DNA from: Pseudomonadota bacterium
GTDB taxonomy: Bacteria > Desulfobacterota > Desulfovibrionia > Desulfovibrionales > Desulfovibrionaceae
NCBI GenBank assembly: GCA_023417745.1
Contig: JAEZEM010000270.1
Coordinates: 1-5,323 of the forward strand
Direction: 5' to 3'
Length of the DNA: 5,323 nt
How positions within the stretch are numbered: position 1 is the stretch's first letter; every line of letters starts with the position of its first letter. The notes below the pieces were generated by a model, which saw only the letters and a program-made list of their open reading frames with translations, was not told the origin of the DNA and made no database searches. Shown in pieces: positions 1 through 4,917 of the stretch. The translations under genes were made by a program, and so were the position numbers.

Positions 1-428
1 AGGTCGCCGCCGCAAAGCCGCTGCTGGGCATCTGTCTCGGTTGCCAGATCATTCTCGACTACAGCCCGGAAAACGACACCAAGGCCCTGGGCATCATTCC
101 CGGCCAGTGCGCCATGTTCAACCCGGCGCTCACCGACGAGGACGACCAGCCCATCCGCATCCCGCACATGGGCTGGAACAACGTCGCCCTGGCCAAGGAA
201 TGCGAACTCTTCGACGGCATCGCCCCGGCTTCGGAATTCTACTTCGTCCACAGCTACTATCCCGTGCCGGCCCCCGAATACGTCCTCGGCCTCACCCATT
301 ACGGCCTGGACTTCTGCTCCGTCCACGGACGCCGTGGCCTGTGGGCCGTGCAGTTCCACCCGGAAAAAAGCGGTCGCCCGGGGCTGGCGCTCCTGCGCAA
401 CTTCGCCGCCTACTGCCAGGAGGCCTAA
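1..428 (+). CDS. hisH: Imidazole glycerol phosphate synthase, glutamine amidotransferase subunit HisH (5' end outside window)
   Basis: HisH hydrolyses glutamine and channels ammonia to HisF, which makes imidazole glycerol phosphate and AICAR in cytosolic histidine synthesis. The visible frame starts with the codon at position 3 and gives 141 residues. It is a class I glutamine amidotransferase: GICLGCQ carries the nucleophilic Cys (codon 33-35), and QFHPEKS near the C terminus supplies the catalytic His (codon 357-359) and Glu (363-365). The PHMGWN segment and the HSYYPV strand between them are also typical of HisH. Family members are about 200-215 residues, so roughly 60-75 N-terminal residues lie to the left of the window. 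The TAA stop is 3 nt before the hisF ATG, so the two genes are almost certainly co-transcribed and translationally coupled. All catalytic residues that should be in this part are present, so this is an edge truncation and not a pseudogene. Confidence 0.95.
   Translation, partial: VAAAKPLLGICLGCQIILDYSPENDTKALGIIPGQCAMFNPALTDEDDQPIRIPHMGWNNVALAKECELFDGIAPASEFYFVHSYYPVPAPEYVLGLTHYGLDFCSVHGRRGLWAVQFHPEKSGRPGLALLRNFAAYCQEA
418..423 (+). promoter_or_regulatory. Ribosome binding site of hisF inside the hisH end
   Basis: A perfect AGGAGG lies within the last codons of hisH, 8 nt before the hisF ATG. It fixes the hisF start and suggests that translation of the two IGP synthase subunits is coupled, which would help keep them equimolar. 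Confidence 0.8.
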
Positions 429-431
429 CAC

Positions 432-1211
432 ATGCTCTCCAAACGCGTCATTCCCTGCCTCGACGTCCGCGACGGCAAGCTCACCAAGGGCATCAAGTTC
501 CAAGGCAACGTGGACATCGGCGATCCCGTGGAAACCGCCCGCCTCTACTACGAGGCCGGGGCCGATGAACTCGTCTTCTACGACATCACCGCCTCCAGCG
601 AAGGCCGGGGCATCATGCTCGACGTGGTGGACCGGGTGGCCCGGGAAATCTTCATCCCGTTTTCCGTGGGCGGCGGCATCTCCACCGTCGAAGACATGCG
701 GGCGGTGCTGCTGGCCGGCGCGGAAAAGATCTCGGTCAATTCCGCCGCCGTCAAAAACCCCGACATCATCAGCCAGGGCGCGGCCGCCTTCGGTTCCCAG
801 TGCGTGGTGGTCGGCATGGACGTCAAGCATGTCGGCGTGTCCGAGCAGATCCCCTCGGGCTATGAGATCGTCATCCACGGCGGCCGCAAGGCCATGGGCC
901 TGGACGCCCTGGAATGGGCCAAGACTGTCGAAGCCCTGGGAGCCGGCGAAATCTGCTGCAACTCCATCGACGCCGACGGGGCCAAGACCGGCTATGAACT
1001 CACGCTCACCCGCCTGATCGCCGAAGCCGTCACCATTCCGGTCATCGCCTCGGGCGGGGCCGGCAATCCCGATCACATGGCCGACGCCGTCACCACCGGC
1101 AAGGCCTCGGCGGCCCTTATCGCCTCCATCGTCCACTACGGCGAATACAGCATCAAGGACTGCAAGGACCACATGGCCAAACGAGGCGTCAAGGTCCGCA
1201 ACATCTGGTAA
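432..1211 (+). CDS. hisF: Imidazole glycerol phosphate synthase, cyclase subunit HisF
   Basis: HisF is the (beta/alpha)8-barrel partner of HisH. It uses ammonia from HisH to convert PRFAR to imidazole glycerol phosphate plus AICAR. The product is 259 residues, close to the usual 250-260. The catalytic aspartates fall at the family positions: Asp11 in RVIPCLDV and Asp130 in VVVGMD. Lys19 is also kept. The phosphate-binding loops are recognisable as FSVGGGIS (about 77-84), HGGRKA (149-154) and IASGGAGNP (205-213). The C terminus VKVRNIW is typical. The wording TKGIKFQGNVDIGDPVE and NSIDADG resembles Desulfovibrio HisF as I remember it. The ATG is preceded at 8 nt by a perfect AGGAGG inside the hisH tail, which fixes the start. 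A long hairpin follows the stop, so hisF is likely the last gene of the operon. A Cys-Cys pair at 175-176 is a small oddity with no obvious consequence. Confidence 0.97.
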   Translation: MLSKRVIPCLDVRDGKLTKGIKFQGNVDIGDPVETARLYYEAGADELVFYDITASSEGRGIMLDVVDRVAREIFIPFSVGGGISTVEDMRAVLLAGAEKISVNSAAVKNPDIISQGAAAFGSQCVVVGMDVKHVGVSEQIPSGYEIVIHGGRKAMGLDALEWAKTVEALGAGEICCNSIDADGAKTGYELTLTRLIAEAVTIPVIASGGAGNPDHMADAVTTGKASAALIASIVHYGEYSIKDCKDHMAKRGVKVRNIW

Positions 1212-1226
1212 TCCGGCAGTCACACA

Positions 1227-1298
1227 GCCATAAACGGGCAGTGCCCGCATCCGATGGAGCGAACCTCCGTCGGATGCGGGCACTGCCCGTTTGATGGC
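1227..1298. terminator. Long inverted repeat between convergent genes, probable bidirectional terminator
   Basis: Arms 1232-1254 and 1270-1292 are perfect 23-bp reverse complements. The stem continues inward with one G-U pair and four Watson-Crick pairs to a 5-nt loop (1260-1264), giving a 28-bp stem. It can extend outward by GCCAT/ATGGC if G1293 bulges out. It begins 15 nt after the hisF stop and ends 2 nt before the stop of the opposing gene, as expected for a shared terminator. There is only a short T run (TTT) on the + side and TTTA on the - side, so it is not a textbook U-tailed terminator. Each arm also contains its own 13-bp palindrome (1235-1247 and 1277-1289), which leaves a dispersed REP-like repeat as an alternative reading. 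Confidence 0.6.
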
Positions 1299-1300
1299 CC

Positions 1301-1825
1301 TTACGCGCCCTTGGGCACGTCGCTTTTGGGGCAGGAAGCGCGCAGATGGCAGACGGCGCAGCCGCCGAGATAGGGATCGTGGGTCATGACGGCGTATTGC
1401 ACGCTGACGTTGCCCACCTCGTTCCAGACCAGGCCCAGGCGTTCCATGCGCCGCTTGAGGTCGCGGTCCGGGGTGGGCAGGGGCGCGCAAGCGCCGGCCT
1501 CGATTTCCGGGACCTGCTCGCCGGCGGCGGCCATGACCATGGAAACGGCCAGGTTGTGAATGGCGAAGCCTTCGGTGGCCGAGCGGCCCCAGGCGTCCTC
1601 CACCAGGCCTTCGGCGGCGGGTTCCAGGAAAAAGAGCGCCACGCCGCGTTTGGAGCCGGCCGGGGCGAAGCGGTAGCCCTTGAGGTGTTCCTTGAAGGCG
1701 TCCCATTGGGACTGGCACAAATCGATGACGTGTTGTTCGACCTTGGGAGCGCCGCAGACGCGCAGGTATAAAAACAGGTCGAATTCCGGATTGGGGGACA
1801 ATTTTTCCACGTTGAGCTTGCCCAA
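1301..1825 (-). CDS. Uncharacterised protein with C-terminal Cys-X2-Cys-X5-Cys cluster
   Basis: I do not recognise a family. I place the start at TTG (1825-1823) because GGGAGG (1836-1831) sits 5 nt upstream of it, giving 174 residues. An in-frame ATG at 1948 would add 41 residues, but it has no ribosome binding site, and the added stretch is Arg/Pro/Gly-rich and looks like translated leader. The protein appears soluble and mixed alpha/beta. It has no signal peptide or clear membrane helix. Near the N terminus is PEFDLFLYLRVCGAP. In the middle there is a hydrophobic segment (IHNLAVSMVMAAAG). The C terminus GGCAVCHLRASCPKS places Cys156, Cys159 and Cys165 with His160 in a possible metal or iron-sulfur site. 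Cys24, Cys37 and Cys113 could contribute. The gene converges on hisF and diverges from the chemoreceptor gene, so it is probably monocistronic. Confidence that it is a real gene is good; its function is unknown. Confidence 0.75.
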   Translation of the reverse strand: MGKLNVEKLSPNPEFDLFLYLRVCGAPKVEQHVIDLCQSQWDAFKEHLKGYRFAPAGSKRGVALFFLEPAAEGLVEDAWGRSATEGFAIHNLAVSMVMAAAGEQVPEIEAGACAPLPTPDRDLKRRMERLGLVWNEVGNVSVQYAVMTHDPYLGGCAVCHLRASCPKSDVPKGA

Positions 1826-1830
1826 GACAG

Positions 1831-1836
1831 CCTCCC
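1831..1836 (-). promoter_or_regulatory. Ribosome binding site deciding the TTG start of the Cys-cluster gene
   Basis: On the minus strand GGGAGG (1836 to 1831) is followed by a 5-nt spacer and TTG (1825-1823). It is the only good Shine-Dalgarno match near the front of this frame. The in-frame ATG at 1948 is preceded only by a weak A-rich sequence. I therefore prefer the shorter protein with a TTG start. Confidence 0.55.
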
Positions 1837-1839
1837 GGC

Positions 1840-1862
1840 GGGGTGTAGTCCGGGGGGTGTAG
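1840..1862. repeat. Two direct copies of GGGGTGTAG in the leader of the Cys-cluster gene
   Basis: GGGGTGTAG occurs at 1840-1848 and again at 1854-1862, a 14-nt period (CTACACCCC on the minus strand). The pair lies just upstream of the ribosome binding site of the minus-strand gene. A 14-nt period is not a multiple of three, so the repeat is not a coding repeat even if the longer protein were made. It could be a regulator site or simply chance in GC-rich DNA. Confidence 0.35.
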
Positions 1863-1934
1863 CCCAGGCAGCCGCAGGACTCAAGGGCGCGGACCGGAGA
1901 AACGCCGGGCTCTCGACGAAATCGTCCCGCCCTG

Positions 1935-1964
1935 TTGCCATTTCTCATTTTGCCGTGCTACCGT
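1935..1964 (+). promoter_or_regulatory. Weak sigma-70-like promoter candidate for the chemoreceptor gene
   Basis: The 285-bp divergent intergenic region (1826-2110) should hold promoters for both flanking genes. The best + strand match I find by eye is TTGCCA (1935-1940, 5 of 6 to TTGACA), then 18 nt, then TACCGT (1959-1964, 3 of 6 to TATAAT). TG at 1956-1957 gives an extended -10 shape. This would make a leader of about 140 nt. I see no sigma-28 or well-spaced sigma-54 site here, and no convincing minus-strand promoter. Confidence 0.25.
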
Positions 1965-2099
1965 AAGTGCATTCCCTCCTTTCCGCGAGACGCTCCAAGC
2001 CGTTGTTCGCGCGGACTCCGTTGCCGAGGCTCACCGTCGACTTGGCGGATGACCGCACAGTTTCACCGCCGGATCAGCCGCTCGAGACACCTTCAACCC

Positions 2100-2104
2100 A
2101 GGAG
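2100..2104 (+). promoter_or_regulatory. Ribosome binding site of the chemoreceptor gene
   Basis: AGGAG lies 6 nt before the ATG at 2111. It marks this ATG as the start in preference to the in-frame ATG at 1967, which has no comparable site and would put a Pro/Arg-rich stretch ahead of TM1. Confidence 0.7.
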
Positions 2105-2110
2105 TGTCCC

Positions 2111-3922
2111 ATGCTGTCACGTGTTCGGCTTTCCACGAAACTTATCGCGGCCTTTGCCTTGCTCATCGTCTTGCAGGTCGTCGGCAACGTCGTTTCGTTG
2201 GCGGTTCTCGGCAATATCGACAAATCCGTGGATGACTTGTCGACAAACTGGCTGCCGAGCGTCGAAGCCATCTCGGACGTCGCCCAATCCATGCAGACGC
2301 TGCGGCGACAGGAGCTGTTGCATGTTCTTTCGACCGACGAAGGCGTCATGCGGAACTACGAAACTCGTTACGGAGACGCAAAATCCAAGCTTACGCAGGA
2401 TATTTCGCGTTACGAAAAGCTCATAAGCTCTAGTGAGGAGCGGGCCATTTTCAACACTTTTTCCGCCGAGCTGACCCAATACTTCACCATCTCCAGCCGA
2501 CTGTTGGATCTGTCCCGCAAAAACCAGAACGACGAAGCCAAGGCCCTCACCGAAGGCGAATCCCGCACGGTCTTCAACACCATCATGACTGATCTCGACA
2601 AACTCATCACCATCAACACCAAGGGCGCGGCCGATTCCGCCGCGACCGGCAAGGCCGCCTATCACCAGGGCAGAAACGCCGTTGTTTTCGTCCTGTGCCT
2701 GGCCACCTTGACCGGCCTCGTGGTCTGCGTCTTCATCCTGCGGGGCGTGTCCAAACAGCTTGGCGAAGACCCGGGTTATCTGCACGAAATCGCCAGCCGC
2801 ATCGCGGCCGGCGAAATGGACATCCGCTTCAAGCCCCACAACGGCGACGGCGGCGTTTTCGCCGTGCTCAAGCAGATGGTGGCCAATCTCAAGGCGAAGA
2901 TCGAAGAGGCCAACGCCACCTCGGCCCAGGCCGAACAGGAAGCTCAGAAGGCCAGGGAAGCGACCCGGGAAGCCGAGGCGGCCAAGGCCGAGGCGGAATC
3001 GGCCCGGGAACAGGGGATGCTCCAGGCCGCCGATCGCCTGTCCTCGGTGGTGCAGGTGATCTCCTCGGCCTCTGAACAACTTTCGACCCAGGTGGAACAG
3101 TCCAGCCAGGGGGCGGAGCACCAGTCCCAGCGCCTGGCCGAAACGGCCACGGCCATGGAGGAAATGAACGCCACGGTGCTCGAAGTGGCGAAAAACGCCT
3201 CCCAGGCCACGGACACGGCCGAAAAGGCTAAGGACAAGGCCCAAGAAGGCGCGTCCATCGTGGGCAAGGTGGTGGCCGGCATCGGCCAGGTCCAAAGCCA
3301 GTCCCTGGAACTCAAGTCGGACATGACGACCCTCGGCCAGCAGGCCGAAGGCATCGGCCACATCATGAACGTGATTTCCGACATCGCCGATCAGACGAAT
3401 CTGCTCGCCCTAAACGCCGCCATCGAAGCGGCCCGGGCCGGCGAGGCCGGACGTGGCTTTGCCGTGGTGGCCGATGAAGTCCGCAAGCTGGCCGAAAAGA
3501 CCATGACCGCCACCAAAGAAGTGGGCGACGCCATCCAGCAGATCCAGCACGGCACGCGCAAGAACATCGACAACGTGGACCGGACCGTCAAAACCATCGA
3601 GGACGCCACGGACCTGGCCAAGGCCTCGGGGACCGCCCTGGGCGAAATCGTCAACTACGTCGACATGAGCACCGACCAGGTCCGGGCCATTGCCACGGCC
3701 TCCGAGGAACAGTCCTCGGCCAGCGAGGAAATCAACCGTTCGGTGGAAGAGGTCAACCGCATCGCCGCCGAGACCATGGATGCCCTGCGCCAGTCGGCCC
3801 AGGCCGTTTCCGATCTGGCCCAGCAGGCCCAGGAACTCGGCGCCATGGTGCAGGAGATGCAGGGCGGCTCGTCGGGCCGTGCCGCCCTGCCCCAGGCTCC
3901 GCGCCGCCGCGCCCTGGCCTGA
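2111..3922 (+). CDS. Transmembrane methyl-accepting chemotaxis protein
   Basis: This is a chemoreceptor that signals through CheW and CheA to the flagellar motor or another output. It has 603 residues. TM1 is about 10-33, followed by a roughly 155-residue helical periplasmic sensor domain (35-188, four-helix-bundle type) and TM2 at about 189-211. A HAMP-like segment follows (about 213-262), with the GEDPGYLHEIA/RIAAGEMDI wording seen in deltaproteobacterial receptors. Next is an Ala/Glu/Lys-rich coiled coil (about 262-305) and then the long cytoplasmic signalling hairpin. Its tip is unmistakable: DIADQTNLLALNAAIEAARA and GRGFAVVADEVRKLAE (about 424-462). Glu/Gln-rich heptads on both sides (for example 345-360 and 530-545) are likely methylation regions. 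AGGAG at 2100-2104, 6 nt before this ATG, decides the start. An in-frame ATG at 1967 would add 48 unconvincing residues. The tail ends RRRALA with no CheR-tethering NWETF-type pentapeptide. The ligand is unknown. The front third uses clearly more A/T-ending codons than the rest. Confidence 0.95.
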   Translation: MLSRVRLSTKLIAAFALLIVLQVVGNVVSLAVLGNIDKSVDDLSTNWLPSVEAISDVAQSMQTLRRQELLHVLSTDEGVMRNYETRYGDAKSKLTQDISRYEKLISSSEERAIFNTFSAELTQYFTISSRLLDLSRKNQNDEAKALTEGESRTVFNTIMTDLDKLITINTKGAADSAATGKAAYHQGRNAVVFVLCLATLTGLVVCVFILRGVSKQLGEDPGYLHEIASRIAAGEMDIRFKPHNGDGGVFAVLKQMVANLKAKIEEANATSAQAEQEAQKAREATREAEAAKAEAESAREQGMLQAADRLSSVVQVISSASEQLSTQVEQSSQGAEHQSQRLAETATAMEEMNATVLEVAKNASQATDTAEKAKDKAQEGASIVGKVVAGIGQVQSQSLELKSDMTTLGQQAEGIGHIMNVISDIADQTNLLALNAAIEAARAGEAGRGFAVVADEVRKLAEKTMTATKEVGDAIQQIQHGTRKNIDNVDRTVKTIEDATDLAKASGTALGEIVNYVDMSTDQVRAIATASEEQSSASEEINRSVEEVNRIAAETMDALRQSAQAVSDLAQQAQELGAMVQEMQGGSSGRAALPQAPRRRALA

Positions 3923-3975
3923 GAATCTTGGCCCACGAACCCGATCCGGGCGGGGGAGGAGCCTCTCCCCCCCGG

Positions 3976-4028
3976 CGGTTTGATAAAACCGTCAAGACAA
4001 ACCATCCGGCATCCCTGGCGGTTTTTTT
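3976..4028 (+). terminator. Intrinsic terminator region after the chemoreceptor gene, with overlapping hairpins
   Basis: A run of seven T (4022-4028) follows GC-containing stems, 100 nt after the chemoreceptor stop. Locally, AAACC (3999-4003) pairs with GGTTT (4020-4024) around an inner CCGG/CTGG stem with a CATCC loop. A competing pairing uses AAAACCG (3985-3991) with CGGTTTT (4019-4025). That same left arm can instead pair with CGGTTT (3976-3981) around a GATA loop. Just upstream, 3946-3975 holds a G-run/C-run hairpin (stem 3952-3959/3964-3971, loop AGCC). The whole region is best read as the transcription end of the receptor gene. Confidence 0.6.
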
Positions 4029-4071
4029 GTGGGTGACAACAGGCCGCGATCCGTGTTTATGCTCGTCTTTT

Positions 4072-4094
4072 GGCGGCCGCTTGCCCGGGCCGCC
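4072..4094. repeat. GC-only inverted repeat upstream of the sulfite reductase gene
   Basis: GGCGGCC (4072-4078) and GGCCGCC (4088-4094) are perfect 7-bp complements around a 9-nt loop. The site lies about 85 nt before the sulfite reductase ATG. It has no T tract, so it is not a terminator. It could be leader structure or chance in GC-rich DNA. Confidence 0.4.
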
Positions 4095-4115
4095 CTCGAA
4101 CCACGGACCGGCCAC

Positions 4116-4144
4116 CTATCGCAGCTTGCGCAGGCCCATATATT
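4116..4144 (+). promoter_or_regulatory. Weak promoter candidate for the sulfite reductase gene
   Basis: TATATT at 4139-4144 matches TATAAT at 5 of 6 positions and stands out in a GC-rich leader, but there is no good -35 hexamer 16-18 nt upstream. A second possibility is GTGACA (4033-4038, 5 of 6 to TTGACA) with TTTATG (4056-4061) at 17 nt or TATGCT (4058-4063) at 19 nt. Either would place transcription start downstream of the preceding terminator and before the ribosome binding site at 4168. The bacterium may not use a strict sigma-70 consensus here. Confidence 0.25.
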
Positions 4145-4167
4145 CACTCCCCTTCAGACCATCCGCC

Positions 4168-4173
4168 AAGGAG
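4168..4173 (+). promoter_or_regulatory. Ribosome binding site of the sulfite reductase gene
   Basis: AAGGAG lies 5 nt before the ATG at 4179. It selects this start over the in-frame ATG at 4029, which would add 50 residues encoded by terminator and leader DNA. Confidence 0.75.
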
Positions 4174-4178
4174 CCGCC

Positions 4179-4841
4179 ATGAGCGCCAACGACGCCCCCA
4201 CCGGGGCCATTTTACAACGTGACCAGCAGACCTACGCCATCGTCCCCCGCACGCCGGTGGGGCTCATTTCCCCCGAAGTGCTCGAAGCCCTCAACCTCGT
4301 CGTCAAGAAATACGCCGTCCCCATCGTGAAAATCACCTCCGGCCAGCGTTTGGCCCTGGTCGGGGTCAAGGCCGAGGACGTGGACGCCATCTGGAAGGAC
4401 CTGGGCACGGACGTGGGGCAAGCCCTGGAGCTGTGCGTGCATTTCGTCCAGGCCTGCCCGGGCACCAGCGTGTGCAAGTTCGGCGTCCAGGACAGCCTGG
4501 GGCTGGGCCTGGAAATGGAAAAGCTCTTTGTCGGCCGCGACCTGCCGGGCAAGTTCAAGCTGTCGGTGTCGGGCTGTCCGTTTTGCTGTTCGGAAAGCTA
4601 TGTGCGCGACCTGGGCGTACTCGGCAAGAAGTCCGGTTGGACCGTGATTTTTGGCGGCCATCCCGGAGCCCGGCCGCGCATCGGCGACGTGGTGGCCGAG
4701 GACCTCACCAAGGAGCAGGTCATCGACCTGTCCGAGAAGCTCATCGGCTACTATGCCGCCAACGCCAAGAAGCGCGAACGGGCCGCCCGGTTCGTGGAGC
4801 GTCTGGGCATCGAGGCCATCAAACAGGCCGTGCTCGGCTGA
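4179..4841 (+). CDS. Small assimilatory-type sulfite reductase (siroheme and [4Fe-4S] nitrite/sulfite reductase family)
   Basis: The 220-residue product matches the architecture of the single-subunit, low-spin assimilatory-type sulfite reductase known from Desulfovibrio vulgaris. That enzyme is about 27 kDa and carries one siroheme coupled to one [4Fe-4S] cluster. The family reduces sulfite by six electrons to sulfide. Residues about 18-75 form the ferredoxin-like half domain of the nitrite/sulfite reductase family (VPRTPVGLISPEVL, KITSGQRLAL). The cluster motif is complete: Cys93-X5-Cys99 (CPGTSVC) and Cys133-X3-Cys137 (CPFCC), the last Cys being the expected bridge to siroheme. GGHPGARPRIGD (159-170) is the conserved glycine-rich segment after it. 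An extra Cys136 sits inside the second motif, and Cys86 is also additional. No signal peptide is seen, so it is cytoplasmic. No partner subunit or electron-donor gene is adjacent. Its in vivo role in a sulfate reducer is not settled by this sequence; a nitrite- or other siroheme-linked role is possible. Confidence 0.88.
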   Translation: MSANDAPTGAILQRDQQTYAIVPRTPVGLISPEVLEALNLVVKKYAVPIVKITSGQRLALVGVKAEDVDAIWKDLGTDVGQALELCVHFVQACPGTSVCKFGVQDSLGLGLEMEKLFVGRDLPGKFKLSVSGCPFCCSESYVRDLGVLGKKSGWTVIFGGHPGARPRIGDVVAEDLTKEQVIDLSEKLIGYYAANAKKRERAARFVERLGIEAIKQAVLG

Positions 4842-4858
4842 AGACGCTTGCCCTGACG

Positions 4859-4895
4859 CAAACGCCCCGACCGGGATGGCCGGCCGGGGCGTTTG
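4859..4895. terminator. Hairpin between convergent genes, probable bidirectional terminator
   Basis: CAAACGCCCCG (4859-4869) and CGGGGCGTTTG (4885-4895) are perfect 11-bp complements. Inside them, after one A/C mismatch, CCGG pairs with CCGG around a GATGG loop. It lies 17 nt after the sulfite reductase stop and 22 nt before the stop codon of the opposing gene, so it can serve both. The A run at 4899-4904 lies on the wrong side to give a U tail on the + strand, and on the minus strand its U run precedes the stem. Termination would have to rely on the strong stem or on another factor. Confidence 0.55.
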
Positions 4896-4917
4896 GCGAA
4901 AAAAGGCAGAACCAACG

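Noticed and set aside
1346..1771. Plus-strand open frame inside the Cys-cluster gene
   Set aside because: The product is Gly/Ala/Val-rich without motifs, and the minus-strand frame has a good ribosome binding site, a stop next to a terminator, and a more protein-like composition.
1826..1948. N-terminal 41-residue extension of the Cys-cluster protein from ATG at 1948
   Set aside because: There is no ribosome binding site before the ATG, the composition is leader-like, and there is a strong GGGAGG 5 nt before the internal TTG.
2042..2057. Sigma-54-like TTGGC...CCGCA upstream of the chemoreceptor gene
   Set aside because: Spacing between GG and GC is 9 nt, not 10, and the -12 element reads CCGC where TTGC is expected.
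1967..2110. N-terminal 48-residue extension of the chemoreceptor from ATG at 1967
   Set aside because: The extension would precede TM1 with a Pro/Arg/Ser-rich stretch, while AGGAG lies ideally placed before the ATG at 2111.
2117..3361. Very long open frame (414 codons) antisense to the chemoreceptor gene
   Set aside because: It is fully overlapped by a clear chemoreceptor, and its product is a low-complexity Gly/Leu/Arg/His-rich string. In GC-rich DNA the antisense frame of a strongly codon-biased gene often lacks stops.
4027..4039. TTGT-N5-ACAA palindrome resembling Rex or Fnr/HcpR-type sites
   Set aside because: It is only 13 bp long with 4-bp half-sites, too short for the usual 16-18 bp operators, and half of it is in the terminator T tract.
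4071..4084. Sigma-54-like TGGC...TTGC upstream of the sulfite reductase gene
   Set aside because: Only 9 nt separate the GG and GC dinucleotides, where 10 are needed, and the match lies inside a GC-only inverted repeat.
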